From: Loxodes magnus
Lineage: Eukaryota; Ciliophora; Karyorelictea; Loxodida; Loxodidae
Assembly (NCBI GenBank): GCA_946699065.1
Contig: CAMPDV010002048.1
Location: forward strand, 19,035 to 83,034
Length of the DNA stretch: 64,000 bases
Direction: 5' to 3'
Part shown: in pieces, positions 24,451 to 36,642 of the stretch
Position numbering within the stretch: the first letter of the stretch is position 1
Layout: every line of letters starts with the position of its first letter
Translations under genes and position numbers: made by a program
The notes under the pieces: model-generated
The model's input: only the letters and a program-made list of their open reading frames with translations
The model's database searches: none
What the model was told of the DNA's origin: nothing

Positions 24451-26540
24451 TATATATTTGGTTATATATATGGGATATAAGAAATAGTATAAAATAGGAA
24501 AAATTTCATTTTTAAATATCCTCTTTTAATTCTAAACCAAAAACTAACTTTCTGAAATTACTATAACTTTAATAATTTTTTGCAAATTTATTAAAGAATA
24601 AAGAATTCTTTAGTTAAGTTGCTATTATTCTATTTAAAAGTAAATAAAACTAGGTTTAAAATAATTTATATTAAGCTAAAATGATATTAAGAGGTAAATA
24701 TCTTAAATTTAACTTTTTCATATAAGAAAATTATTTAATATCTCCATTAAATATTTATATTTACACTATTTCTACTATTATGAAAGTGCTTTCCTTAATT
24801 AGTTTCTTTATTGTATCATTTATGAATTAAATTTTATAGTTACTTTTCTTCTTAAGTTATAAAGTTTAGATAGAAAATGAATTATTAAACTTATAAATAG
24901 GTTTTATTAGAGCAAATTATTAATGAGATATTCTTAGATTTTGCAACTCCTTTTCCTTAAAAGTTTATTTTTTAGTAAATTTTACTTTTTACTATTTTGA
25001 GAAATCTCAATCTTCCTTTTTAAATCTAAGCATTTTGAAACAAATATTTAAAAATAAAAAGGAACAAATCTACATATTAAGGATTGGCTTTTCTAATTAC
25101 TAGATGGATAGTTTATTTAAACTTTTTAACTAAAGTAATTTCTTTTATGAAATATGTTTTATTACACTGGCGCTAATATTAAATATTTTAAACTTCTATC
25201 ACAAAACCATAAGCAAGATTATTTTACATAACTAAGAATTTAAAGGCTTTGATCATATAAAAGTTGATTTAAGTGTCCTATCTAACTATAACACCTAAAT
25301 AGTTAATTATCTAAAATAAATTTTTAATTCAATTTGCTGTTTAGTACTTCAAGAATGCTATTAGACAAACAGTATATTATAACTCTATATTTATGATATA
25401 ACTTGAGTAACTTAAGTTAATAGTTATCTCATCATATTATCATATTTTCAATCATTTAGGTATGCAAAGTTGAAAATAATGATTTAGAGTATAATTTTGC
25501 TTTTCTTAAGATATGAAAGCTTATTGATAGTGATATAATGTTTCTTCATCATATATCAGTTTTAATTTAAATTATAAGACATTATATGTAGAAGTTCTAC
25601 ATATCAAACAGATAAGTTTAGAAGAAGAAAAATTAGGAACCTAAAAATTTAAGTTGCAAATAACTTAATTTGGGCCAATGTTGATTAAATTTTATTGTCT
25701 CCACTTATCTTTTTTTTCAAGAATATAAAAAGCTATTTGTGAGTTAATTATAACAATTAAAAACATATATAAGTGCTATGAGAACCATAATATCAAGAAT
25801 TGAAATATAATAAAATATCTATTCTATTTAAATTATAAAATTATAAGATAAATACAGAGAAAAAAACTAAGAAATCTAAAATATTATTAAATTTTTAAAT
25901 AGCAAAGAGCTAAATAAAAAATGCCTATTTATTAATTAGCTAAATAAAAATTATTTAGCTTAATTTAAAATCTCCAAAAAATAAAATAAATAATCAAGAA
26001 TATTTCTAAGATTGCTTTTTTTTATTTTTTTAAACTAGTAATGTAGAATTATCCTTAGTTTTCTAACTAAAGTTATACAATCCTGCTATTAATGCTTTGA
26101 ACTAAATATAATTTAAAAAATATTAATCTTAAGCTTTTATTTTTTATATTTATTAAGCTTAATTATATTCTTAAAATCCAATAAAATATTATTTTGTCAC
26201 TTGCTAATTCTATTAAGTTTATCTTTTTATCTACATTTGCAGTCGAATAAAAATCTTCATATATATTAAGTTTAATTTATGCATAAATATGGTTATAATA
26301 CTCTTTGAAGCATTTAATTGTCTTATAATTCTACAATTAGCTACTTTGAAATTATACATTTAGCTTACTAATATTTCCATTTATTAATATTATGATCATA
26401 ATTTTTATTCTAATTAGCAAGGTTTTTACTAAATTTAAGTGTATTTTAACTTTCTATAGTTAAAAATATAGCTATTAGCTTTTATTAGAAATTAAGAATA
26501 TTTTTCTATTAAAATACAATTGATTATAGAAGGTTATAAT
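24451..26540. other. AT-rich spacer
   Basis: About 2 kb with no recognised gene, RNA or repeat; protein-like readings were not assessed in every frame. Confidence 0.3.
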
Positions 26541-27401
26541 ATGGAAGAAAAAACTAGTTAGGAGATAGTCAGTTTTATTACACTAAGCTAACGTATTATG
26601 GTATATAATTTCTTTCAGTCTTAGGTTTGGGAATTTTAAAATAAGATGGAAGAACTGAAAGAAGATGATGTGATTAGATTAGTTTCTTTCTATAATCTAA
26701 CTCACTTAGAAACTTTACACCTTCTATATTTTATTTCTAAATGAAACTTATTTCAAATGATTCCTAGTGAATAAAATCTAGAGAAAATAGTAGAGGCAAT
26801 CAAGCATCATAAAAGTAAGGGATTGTAGTATACTATCTTTAGCAAAATTTAGTTAAACAATGAGAGCATCTAAATAGAACTAAAAATGCTAGAATACTTA
26901 CTAAGTCATAATAAATGATAATAAAATTGTAATGAGAAGGTTAAGAATCTATTTGAATATTTGAATAGAAAGAAAGAAAATTAAAAGTCCATAACTAACT
27001 TGAAATAAAATAATCATTTATGGCTCAACAAATTGATTAAAACGAAAACCACTAAGAAAAACAAAAATAAGGGTTTACTAAACTGTGATAAACATATGTA
27101 AGATAAATTGGAAGAAAAACCTTTTAATACTCATGTAACTTAAAGTTAAGTTTATTCTGAAAAAAGTTCAGCATGCAACAAATATTAGCGAAAAAGCTAG
27201 AATGAGGCATCAAAAGATTATAACTAAACAGTATAAAACATTTCAAATCAAATGAGAAGAAAGTAAAATTAAGAATTAGAACTAAAAGTGATATTTCAGT
27301 ATGCTTTAAAGATGAAAAGAAGAAGAAATAAAGAAAGCCGCCTTTTAAGTTTTAACTTATTAGAAGAAAGTATTTTGAAAAGAAATAAGCAAAACCTATG
27401 A
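26541..27401 (+). CDS. unrecognised protein family, member 1 (286 aa)
   Basis: One open frame of 287 codons from ATG to TGA, needing TAA/TAG as Gln and two internal TGA as sense. It aligns along its length with the minus-strand gene at 42.8-43.8 kb: shared HLETLHLLY.SKWN, LKMLEYLLSHNK, NEKVKNLFEYL, VIFQYALKMKRRR. At the Trp of SKWN this gene has TGA (26742-26744) where the paralogue has TGG. The second internal TGA (after SHNK) faces a Glu codon. Basic and Lys/Asn-rich, no known domain, no signal peptide or membrane segment seen. Function unknown. It sits among gag-like genes, so it could be part of an element, but it lacks knuckle motifs. Confidence 0.65.
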
Positions 27402-28225
27402 ACTTTTTATTACTAAATATTAATTAAAAGTTTAATAACTAAGTAATATTAATTAATAGCTCTTTCAACTTTTCTATTAATTATATTTAAATAAATAAAC
27501 ATTAATTATATACTTATTGGCTTTTTTAAGAAAATTCAAGTTAAAGAGACTAAGTTAAATATTTAATATCTTAATGTTTATTAGTATTCAATAGTCACTA
27601 TGTATTTATACCCTTAAGTTTATATTTTTTTATCTAAGGTTGGTTATTAAGATTAAATGAAGGAATAAGTATTTGCAAATTAGTTTTTAGCTTAATTTTT
27701 CCATATTTCTAAGAAAGCTATCATTTAAATAACAATTAGGAGACATAGATATAAAAATAAAAATAAGGATTATTCCTTTAAAGACTGATAAGCTATTAAG
27801 TTTTAAAGTTAATATCTTATTTATTTAAAGAATCAAATGTTTTACTCTTTGTGCTTCTACTCTGTCACTTAGTTCTAAATAAAAGTATAATTAAACCCTA
27901 GCTCTTTATATCCTTTTGACATTAATTTTTTAGCTTTTCTTACTATACTATTAAAAGGGAAAAATCAGGAAATAAATTCTATTAGTGATATGTGATTTCT
28001 TTTTCCCTAATTTGAGAAATAAAGCTTAACTTAGATAATGTAATATAAAACTTTCTAAGGAATGTCCTTTACTTGAAAGACTCAAAAGAGAGAGTTGATA
28101 ATCTTTAAAAAGTATATTGGGTATATAAAGCAGATCAGATAGATCCTATAATCAAATGAAGCAAAATTTAAATAAACTTTCACTAAAAATTTCAAAAATT
28201 AAAGCAATAGAAACTTTCTTTTTCT
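27402..28225. other. AT-rich spacer
   Basis: No recognised gene or RNA. Confidence 0.35.
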
Positions 28226-28713
28226 CAGTCGAATAAAGAAGCGATAACAAAATGTTGGCTATCATAAAAAAAATAAAGTATTAAAAGATCGTTCTACTAC
28301 AATAATGAGAGATATTAGCATCAGATTAAATAAATTTGATGATTCTAACCCCTTCATAAATTAATGAAGAAGATAATTAAAAATTTTGAGAATAATAATT
28401 TTTCATAGACAAATAAAATGAAATAGAAGAGAAGGATTTATATTATGAGAATTTTCTAAGATAAATAAAAAGAGAGAATAAATCATAATTTATACTTTAA
28501 GAATAAAAAGGAAAATTGTTTGAAAACCAATAAAGAAAAAGCTAAGAAAAAGGATTTCCATAGATTCAAAAGATTTTTTATAAGAAACTATTACTAATAT
28601 TTTAATAGATTAAGAATAGTAAACTAATAAAACTTAAAAATTTGATGAAATATAAAATAATAAATTAAGATGCAACACATTCTGCTCTTAATACACTATA
28701 TAAGTACTTATGA
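28226..28713 (+). pseudogene. decayed coding region, acidic/lysine-rich
   Basis: Three protein-like blocks in different frames: one with VLKDRSTTIMRDISIRLNKF, one with NEIEEKDLYYENFLRQIK, and one with TNKEKAKKKDFHRFKRFF. Composition is like the gag-like proteins, but no knuckle is seen. Frames change at about 28365 and 28500. Most likely a relic; the boundaries and identity are uncertain. Confidence 0.3.
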
Positions 28714-29037
28714 TTTTTTCTTTAAGATGATAAAGATTATATTGCTTATAAAGATAAAAAAATATTCTTAATTGTTTTAAAAAAATTAAGAGGTAAATAC
28801 AACTTTTATAAACTTTTGAATTTAAGAAATTAAATTTTAGTATTTTGAAATATTTAACAATGAGATTAAAACTTTTTCGCAAAGCTTTTTATTTATTATT
28901 AAATAAGTCTATTATGAATCTTAATTCGTATATCAAATTAATAATTATACTTATTTTTTAGTAAATTTCATTTAAACTTAAATATATAAGATATTTATAT
29001 TTAAGTATTTAAGAGTTAGATGCTTTTAATTATAAGA

Positions 29038-29109
29038 TCCGAGGTAGTATAGTGGCTAGTATTTCTGCCTGTCACGCAGACGACCCGGGTTCAATCCCCG
29101 GCCTCGGAG
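29038..29109 (+). tRNA. tRNA-Asp (GUC), copy 3
   Basis: Complete cloverleaf identical in body to copies 1 and 2, followed by a T7 run. It starts a segment that is duplicated at 56.77-57.83 kb. Confidence 0.95.
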
Positions 29110-29931
29110 TTTTTTTAATAGATTTCTAAGAACAACTAAATATTTTAAACTTGATTAAAGTAATTCTAAGTTAATTAATTTTGAAGCTAAACCTCTTAAA
29201 AATATTAAACTATTTAGATTTGTTTACTATATGTTTACTAATATTCATTTTTATTTAAATATCATCCAGTTTCTTTATTAATTTTAATTTGACAACATTA
29301 TTTTCTTATATTAAGATTTTATAAAGTTTATACTTATAAACCTATATTTCCTATTTAAAAATCATTTCTTTATTTATTTTTTTATTTTTTATTATGTCAT
29401 GTAAAGACTTAAAAAGATATACAGACTTTTAGATGTTTAAAGCTAGAAAGTTATGAAGCAAATTAATTTTCTTATTCAAATAAAATAGATATGATAGTTA
29501 AACTTAATATAGTCCTCTTTAAGAGTGAAAATTAAAACTTAAAAGCAAAGCTTATAGCCTTTAATATTTTAAACTTTTTCTAGTAGATAAATAATAAAAA
29601 TATTAAAATATTATTGTATATTGACTTAGGTTTTATATGAGAAATATTAGTAAGTTTTAGAAGCTACTTGAGAAGTTAGAAAATGCTTAATATTTTTGAA
29701 AGCTTAAATTAAATTTTGTTAAATTATTTCATTTTCTATATTTTCTAATTTAGGTAAAATAAAAATTTTAAAATAATTAAAAAGTAAAAAATAAATAATA
29801 TTATTAGATATTTATGAGCTAAGCAGGTAGACAGAAACTAGAGCTAATTCCATGTTAAAAATAATTGAAAAACTATTAATAATTTATAGATAAAAAAAAT
29901 TTGAAACCTTAGAAAAATAATTAAGTCTTAA

Positions 29932-30266
29932 CTTTAATTAATTAATTTCAACTAAAAAAGTTTTATGACCGGAAACTCCTTTCTGATTGCACGACCCGAC
30001 GCTCTCTTTTTATGGAATAACGGGGATATCCTGTTTTGCTCCAAGCACAGCTGCTAGGGAGCTCCATCGCTATGAGCACCCAGGCTTCAAGCCCCTACCA
30101 AAAGCGGATAATCTCAAAGACAGCGTTCCCTTCAGAAAATGACTCTGACCAGGGACTTTCTCAGCGACAGGAAAGGAACTTGTTCCTAGCCATAAAACCA
30201 GAAAGTGTTCTCACGAAGGTCATTCTCAGCTCCCACCATCTTTTCAATTATAAGTCTTAACTTTAA
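29932..30266 (-). mobile_element. SINE-like Pol III element, copy B, with exact 16-bp target-site duplication
   Basis: The unit at 29948-30250, reading on the minus strand, is flanked by TAAGTCTTAACTTTAA at 29932-29947 and 30251-30266. It is about 85-90% similar by eye to copy A, including the 5' TAATTGAAAAGATGGTGG, the TCCCT...AGGGA hairpin, the terminal CTTTTTTAGTTGAAATTAATTAA and the overall length. A GCTCC...GGAGC hairpin that is perfect here is mismatched in copy A. The start of this unit pairs with its end (ATGACC/GGTCAT and CTTTCTG/CAGAAAG), so the RNA may close on itself. A 74-residue standard-code ORF inside it is a by-product. Confidence 0.8.
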
Positions 30267-30600
30267 ATTAATAGATAAATATTTACTCAAAAGTAAACAC
30301 ATAAAAGAACTATTTAAAATTTTTTAAAGGATTATATCAATAAAAATTAGTAGTCATGAGCTTTAATAAATTGTATAATTTACTATTTATGAAAAGTGGT
30401 GAAATATAGTTAAAAAATCTCAAAGAAAACTAATAATCAAATTAAATAACTATTTTAATATCTCTGAAATTTTTGCCAAACTTGCATATTTTAAGTTTAT
30501 AATAAGCAACATTTTCAAAGTTCATTTTCACAAAAAAATGTTTTAACTCATAATAATTAACATCTAATAAGTGAAGAATATTTCAATCTAATTTCAATCT

Positions 30601-32458
30601 AAATATTACTTATAGTTACTATTAATTTTGTCTTATTTCATAATATAAATTATTAAAGCGATATCTTTCTAGTATGAAGATAAAGCTTAAGAAATATAAT
30701 TATATAAGTAGGTCTAAGTTTCTAGTAGGATTATCAATTTTAATGCTAACAAGGAGATTTAATGAAGGTACTATTTTAATTTAGGATATTTTGTATAATT
30801 TTAAAATTTTAATAAAAGTAGATGAAGGAATAAAAGTTTGGTATCTCTTTTAGAAGAAAATATTAAAGCTTTTAGAATTATTAATGCAAATTATCTTTTC
30901 TAAGTTAGATTTTTTTAATTAAATTATCATTTTTTTAGTGAAATTATCATTAACTATCTCTAAAGATTCTATTTAATTTTAAATCAAATTTTAAGCTTTT
31001 ATTTTGTTTATTTGCAAATAAGGAAAATTTTCCATTCAATTATAAAGACCAAATATATAAAGCATGAGATTTAAAATGTAGAATACTAGTAAAATTAAAA
31101 AAATATTTACCAAAAATCAAATTTCAACTCAGTTTTACAACTACAAAGTCTTCTTAAATTCGTTATATTGATTATACAAATGAAAAAGTTTAGAAAAGTC
31201 TTAATCTTATGCTAAAAATAAATAAAAACCTTAGGCTTTCATATCCATTTAGTGTTTATTTAATAATTGTATAAAAAATCTGAATAAATACTAGGAAAAT
31301 TTAGTTTTAATAACGATTGTATCTAGTGCTATAATAATGATAATATAATTCTAAGAGTTATTAAGATATAAGTACTTAAATGTCTAATATCATTATAGTT
31401 ATTTAATCTATTTTGATTAATGTTTAAGAATAATAGTTATATTATATATGAAGTTAAAAAACTGGAAGTTTAATCTTTAGCTACTGTTCAATTTTTTAAA
31501 ATTTCGGTGAATTAATTTTGGAAATTTAAGTTACTTAAATGAACTAGGAAATTAGAACATTTTAAAGAAGGAAAAATTATTTAATACGTCTTACTAAGAG
31601 ATAGTTCTGCAGCTTCGCATTAACATTTAATATATAAAAGCTAAGCTCTTAGATAATTAGCTCTTGTTATAAAATTTCTATATTTGAGTGCTTTAAGAAT
31701 TGATAAAATTTAGAACTATAAATTTAATTTTAATTCCATTTGCTCAGTAAAATAGCAAAAAAATCCAGATAAAATCAAAATTTCTAATTATCTTAATTTT
31801 AGTTTTATAAAGTACTAGCTAGATAGTCCTAATAAAGGATAAAGCTTATTAAATAACATTTTCTAATTTATCTGAAATTTACAAGGAATCAGAAAAAGAA
31901 TTAGTTCATTAGCATCAAACAGAATATCTAGTACTTATATAGAATAAAGTAATTAGTTTTCTCCTTGTTTCTTAGATTTTTTTAAATAAAGTAAACATTT
32001 TCTAAAAAGAAAAAAAGTTTAAATCATAGAATAAAAATAGATAGAAGATAATAAAATTGTGGCAACATATTAAGAAGCTAGATTAAAAAACTATAAGAAG
32101 CTAGATGCTTTAAACATATAATCATTAATTTTATTTCTGTTTCGCCAAAAAAAAAAGCTTCAATTGAAGTATTTTCATATCTTCACTCTAACTATTATAA
32201 TTTTTTAATTATCTCAAAATTGCAGATTATAAAAGTCTGAAAGGCCTTCAAAGGCATTAAAAAGTTATCTTCCCGAATATTTCTAAATATGCTTAATGAA
32301 AGTTATTAGATTAAAGTACTAAATTGAATTTAAATAGAAACTAGATTATTTATGCTTTTGAAATAAATAAAGCAGCCTATCCATTAGCATTTTAATTTAG
32401 TAAAAGTTAAGAGTTCCTTTTATTTATTAATCTCATATTTTTTCATATTATAATAAAA
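30601..32458. other. AT-rich region upstream of zinc-finger gene 3
   Basis: No recognised gene. A block near 30.85-30.96 kb resembles 21.2 kb and (inverted) 3.15 kb, and the last ~400 bp resemble the upstream regions of the other zinc-finger copies. So this is a rearranged third version of the same duplicated neighbourhood. Confidence 0.45.
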
Positions 32459-33319
32459 ATGTAAAAGAGTTATGCTTAAATAAGAAACTTTGAAAATTTT
32501 TCTGACTTGAATGATATTTTCTTTAAGTAAAAAACTAGGAAAGAGAATTTAATTAGTTAGACATTAGATAATAGTTTAAGAAAGGTATAGATTAATATTC
32601 AGATTTAAATATATCAAACAAATTCTGTTGCTTCTGTTAAGATTAATGAAATGGCCACCTAAAATATTCAAAATTAAGTGATGATCTAGCAATTTTGTCC
32701 TGAAAATTCGAATGGAAATTTCGAAGAAAAGGATGTCTTACCATTTAAAGAGAACATTCAGAGCATTAGTCATTATATACCTAAAGATACAGTAGAAAAA
32801 TAAATGAGTTAGTAACAATTAAAAAAAGAAGAAAAATAAGAAGAGTTGACGCAAATTGCTCAAGATGTTTCTGATCTATATGAGATGTAAATAGAATTTT
32901 TCTGTGAGATTTGTTAAAAGTAATATAAGAATAAAAAAACTTATAACTCTCATGTCTAAACTAAACACAATGAGACTAAACCATTTTAATGCAACTTTTG
33001 TTAAAAAAGTTTCAAAAGACCAGATTATTTATAGAAGCACAAATAATCACATAATGAAGACAAAGAAATTACTTGTAACGAGTGTGATCAAAAGTTCAAA
33101 TCCAAGGTCACCCATGAAAAACATGTTAAAACAGTTCACGCAAAAATTGTATGTGGAACTTGCAAATGCTGCAACAAAGGATTCACTCGTATGGATTATT
33201 TAAAGAAGCATTTGCAAAGAGGATAATAAAACTATAAATGTATACATCAAGGATGCGCAAAAAGATTTTCAAGTAAGCAATCGATGGAAAGACACAATGC
33301 AGCAAAGCACTAAGGTTGA
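32459..33319 (+). CDS. C2H2 zinc-finger protein, copy 3 (intact, 286 aa)
   Basis: One open frame of 287 codons with TAA/TAG as Gln, ending at TGA 33317-33319. Same design as copy 1: acidic Q/N-rich N-terminal half, then five zinc fingers in the C-terminal half. Finger 4 again lacks its last His; finger 5 is CX4C. The finger half is strongly conserved and the N-terminal half only weakly, suggesting selection on nucleic-acid binding. The post-stop motif TTTTCGTATATA is present. Unlike copies 1 and 2, the neighbouring tRNA-Asp points toward this gene. Confidence 0.85.
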
Positions 33320-34497
33320 CATCTAAATTTTTATTTTCGTATATAAAGACCCTTAAATATAAGCATATAATAAGTCTTATATTTAGTCTTAAATTATTAA
33401 AGTTTTATTTAAAAGAACCTAATTTTAATTAAGATAAAAAGTGTATTAAAGATATAGAAGAGGACTTTCTATGAAACTTATGTTTATTAATTATATTCTC
33501 TTATTAAACTTCAAAAACGCTTATTTAAAATATTAAGCTAAACTTATAACTAAGGATGGAAATAAAAAAATTAACAATATAAATCAAAAATTCCTCTCAT
33601 AAATATAAGTAAAAAGATGAAGATTCTTTATTTTTTAAGATAATAAATTTATTAAATAATGCAATCTATAAAATCTTATTAATATATCTTAAGCATTAAA
33701 TAGTTTATCAGTAATAAAATTTTCTATGAAGGGAATTTAAAGCAAGTCTAGATCATATTACTATCTCTTTTCAAAATCAAATTAAAAGTTTATATTATAA
33801 AACTATAAATACTATCTAGATAAATTAAGTTTTTTGCTTATTATCTTTTAAAGTTTAGGTTGAGTTTTATATTAAAATGAATTTCATTTTAAACTAATTT
33901 TAAATATTCTTCCTTTGGAACATTTTGAAAATAAAAAATAAAATTTATTCTTTCTTTTGAATGAGTTAAAGAAATTTAATAGCAAAAAAGGAAAAAATGA
34001 AGAGTTAGTCTTAGATAAAAGTTTTAATTATTTTAATAAAACGATGATTTGATTGATTATAATAAAAGAAACTAAAGAACTTATATAAGATAATCAAGGA
34101 ATTTTAGCAGGGTAACTTTCAGAATTCTTTTACTAGATATAACTTTTGAAATATTCAAGTAATTCTTATCTTCTTCTAAAAGCTTTAAGATTAGTAAATT
34201 ATCTAAGAAAATAATTATTCATGCAAGGCTTTTATTATAAAAAACTCAAATAAATCAAATTTATATAGCCAAATATTTATAAGATACTAAAAGATTGCCT
34301 TTAGAAGATTCTTTTAATTAATCTAAAATCTTAATTTTTCAGATGATATTCTTAGATAAAATTTATTAATCATTTTTTTTATTTATAAATATTCCTCTCA
34401 ATTTATTATATTTCCATAAATATAGAGAATCGGCTTATATATTATTTTAAAATAAAAATATCATTGAATGCTTTTTTATTATTATATCATTTTTTTA
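33320..34497. other. AT-rich spacer
   Basis: No recognised gene; partial similarity to the region downstream of zinc-finger copy 1. Confidence 0.4.
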
Positions 34498-35009
34498 AAA
34501 TCGCCATAGTTGTTTGAAGGTGTACAACAAGGTCATCTTCATCAGAGGTTGGGGAAGTTAAGTACCCATAATCGACTTTATGTCTTCCTCTGCTTTGGTT
34601 TGGTCTCGAGACATAAGATTCTTAGACCTTCGACACTGGCTTGGCTTGGCTTCGTTTATTTTTAATTCTGGAACGAAAAAGAAATAATATTGCGAGCTTC
34701 ATCAGAGGTGGGGAATTTAAGTACCCATAATTGACACATGTCGTCCTCTTCTTTGGTGATGCAATGAGACACAATCCTGCCATGTCCTTGGACCTCCAAC
34801 AAGTAGAAAAGATTACGAGTATTCTTAAATTATATCAGTATTGAACATTTTTATCAGTACTGAATAATTATACCAGTATTGAACAAGGTCTACCAGTATC
34901 TGATAATTTTATCAGTAACAAACATTCTTGTCAGTATGAAACATTTTTTTTAAAGAGCTGCGCACCAACGAGAGTGCTACGCGCTCTATAATCAAATTTA
35001 TTTATTTAT
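34498..35009 (+). mobile_element. dimeric SINE-like element, copy A
   Basis: A GC-richer ~510-bp unit, repeated in reverse at 60.68-61.20 kb. Left to right: lead TCGCCATAGTTGTTTGAAGG; two related ~100-bp monomers starting CTTCATCAGAGG (34537 and 34697), each with GGGGAA(G/T)TTAAGTACCCATAAT and ending GACCT(T/C)C(G/C)AAC-like; an array of about six 19-21-bp units with core CAGTA (34832-34950); a hairpin AGAGCTGCGCACC...GTGCTACGCGCTCT; and a tail ATTTATTTATTTA. GAAGTTAAG in the monomers is also found in 5S rRNA, but overall 5S identity is not supported. No coding capacity. Flanking duplications were not found by eye. Confidence 0.75.
34832..34950 (+). repeat. 19-21-bp tandem array inside the SINE-like element
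   Basis: Six imperfect units with core (A/C/T)CAGTA(T/C) followed by TGAACA-, TGATAA- or AACATT-like sequence. The same array, reverse-complemented, is in the 60.7 kb copy, so it belongs to the element and is not a local expansion. Confidence 0.7.
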
Positions 35010-35387
35010 GAAAGAAAGAATAAATTAATAATTTTTAATCTAAAATAAGATTAATTATGCTTAAAGATTTATTAATTAAATATCAATATTATATTTTTTA
35101 TTTAAGGATTACTAATAAGTAGCTTAAGAAGATTGCTCGTATTTTATTTTAATTTATAAAATAAAAAATTGTCTAACTTAATAAATTTAAAACTAATTTT
35201 AGAAACTTAATTTTCTTAATTTTAGCTTTTTCATAATCAAACATTTATGTCCTATCTAATTATTTATTTATTTTATAACCTTCTTATAAAACTAATTTTT
35301 AAGAGTATAACTAGATTCTCAATTTAATTAACTTCATATATTTAAATTAATTGTTATATATAACAAGTTAAAATAAGGCTTCCTTAT
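35010..35387. other. AT-rich spacer
   Basis: No recognised feature between the SINE and the interrupted gene. Confidence 0.4.
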
Positions 35388-35558
35388 ATGAGATTCTCTA
35401 GCTTACTCAAGCTGTATATTGGAGTAGAAGGTACTAGATATTCAAGTAATAACATGGATGAACAAGTTTTTAGGCTAATTAAGCATAACTTGAAATAAAA
35501 TCCACTGTTTTGGTGTTCGATTGAGTAAGTGGACATCTATTTAGCGAAAATTTTCTAG

Positions 35559-36642
35559 GTAAGGCAAGGAAATATAAAATGGCTAGCTTCAAGAAGGGTT
35601 TTTTTACCACCTCCTCAGAACAGGAGAGAAAACCAGAAGCAAATATTCTCACTACGTCTTCTTCAACTTAACCCTCTTCTTAATAAAAATAACCAGAACA
35701 ACAAAATAAATTAGAAGAACTAATAAAAAATACTAAATCCTACAAATTTTAATAAAGCGGACTTCTTCCATCAAAGGAAAAACAGGAACTGAGACAAAAA
35801 TTCAGAACAAAAAAGTTGACAAAGCTCTCAACGCCTCCATTGAAAACTGAAAAAGAGACCACTCAACTGAATCGATAAAAATAACAACGAAGAAATAAAA
35901 AATAAACGAAGAAGGTAAAGTACGATAATTTAATACAGATCCTATTACCTTTGATTTAGACAACATTGAAATAGAACAAATGAACTCTGAATAGATGAAA
36001 CAGCTGATTCATCTACTTATTAGAAACATAAAAAAACTCGAAGAGGAATTAAACTCCCAGAAGGAAGAGATGCTTACAATGAGTCAGGATCTGATAAACC
36101 ATGAAGATGATGACGAAGTCCATATGGTAGACCGAAGAGCTAAAGTCGGAGTCTATGAGTCAATTTAAAATTTAGAGAATGATATCTGAGTAATGCAAGA
36201 GCAAGACGAGAAAAATTGAGTAAAATTAGATTCCAGACTTTATTTAATAGAAGAAAACCTGTAGAAGCCTTCTTAAGGAATTCCAATGGAAATAGAGAAA
36301 CAAGAAAAGATATTTCCTAGATCAAGGAAAAGATGTTACATTTACAACAGCACTTGACATCTATGGCGAAAATGTCCCCAATAGAAAAGAATAAGAATGA
36401 ATATTTGGAGTAATATTAACTATTAGCAACTGAAATGGCGAGTGATGGAATTCTTCCCATCGGGAAATGGGAAAATCTGGAAAAAAAATTCTTAACTCAG
36501 ACTATTAAAAAGAGAGAAGTCCAGAAAAAAGAGCACAAGGAACGAACATGCAGGAAAAGAGATTTTATAAATTTAAAACTTCAAATAAGCCGGAAGGCGA
36601 ACAGTTATTTTAATTATTTAATGATTTAAAGTAGGGCAAGGA
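35559..36642 (+). mobile_element. gag-only retroelement, copy B, with 12-bp target-site duplication
   Basis: The unit 35571-36630 is closely similar to 10701-11757 along its whole length. Flanks are GTAAGGCAAGGA (35559-35570) and GTAGGGCAAGGA (36631-36642), one mismatch. Both the start (TAAAATGGCT) and the end (TTTAATTATTTAATGATTTAAA) match copy A, so the boundaries are mutually confirmed. It is inserted in the sense orientation into an apparent protein-coding gene. Confidence 0.85.
35579..36630 (+). pseudogene. gag-like CCHC protein (copy B), frame broken and knuckle damaged
   Basis: Same product as copy A, starting MASFKKGFFTTSSEQERK. Here the T run near the start has the in-frame length, but an A run near 35850 is one base short (five A against six in copy A), which shifts the frame; the coiled-coil A run is in frame. 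In the knuckle the second Cys codon TGC has become TAC. A CGA found in copy A has become TGA near 36187. The last TGA of copy A is TTA here. So this copy has decayed at a zinc ligand, which homopolymer error cannot explain. Confidence 0.7.

Larger units (their letters stand above)
29038..30600 (+). repeat. segmental duplication shared with 56.77-57.83 kb
   Basis: After each tRNA-Asp the same text follows: ACTATATGTTTACTAATATT, CTATTAATTT...GACAACATTATTTTC, ATTAAGATTTTATAA, and, further on, ACTCATAATAATT.ACATCTAA. The copy here contains the 303-bp SINE; the 56.8 kb copy does not and so serves as an approximate empty site. Confidence 0.7.

Noticed and set aside
34537..34800. Possible 5S rRNA origin of the dimeric SINE monomers (CATCAGA..., GAAGTTAAG)
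   Set aside because: Only about ten contiguous bases agree; neither the full 5S secondary structure nor its internal promoter is evident.
34832..34950. CRISPR-like array
   Set aside because: Units of 19-21 bp with no distinct spacers, inside a mobile element, in a eukaryotic genome.
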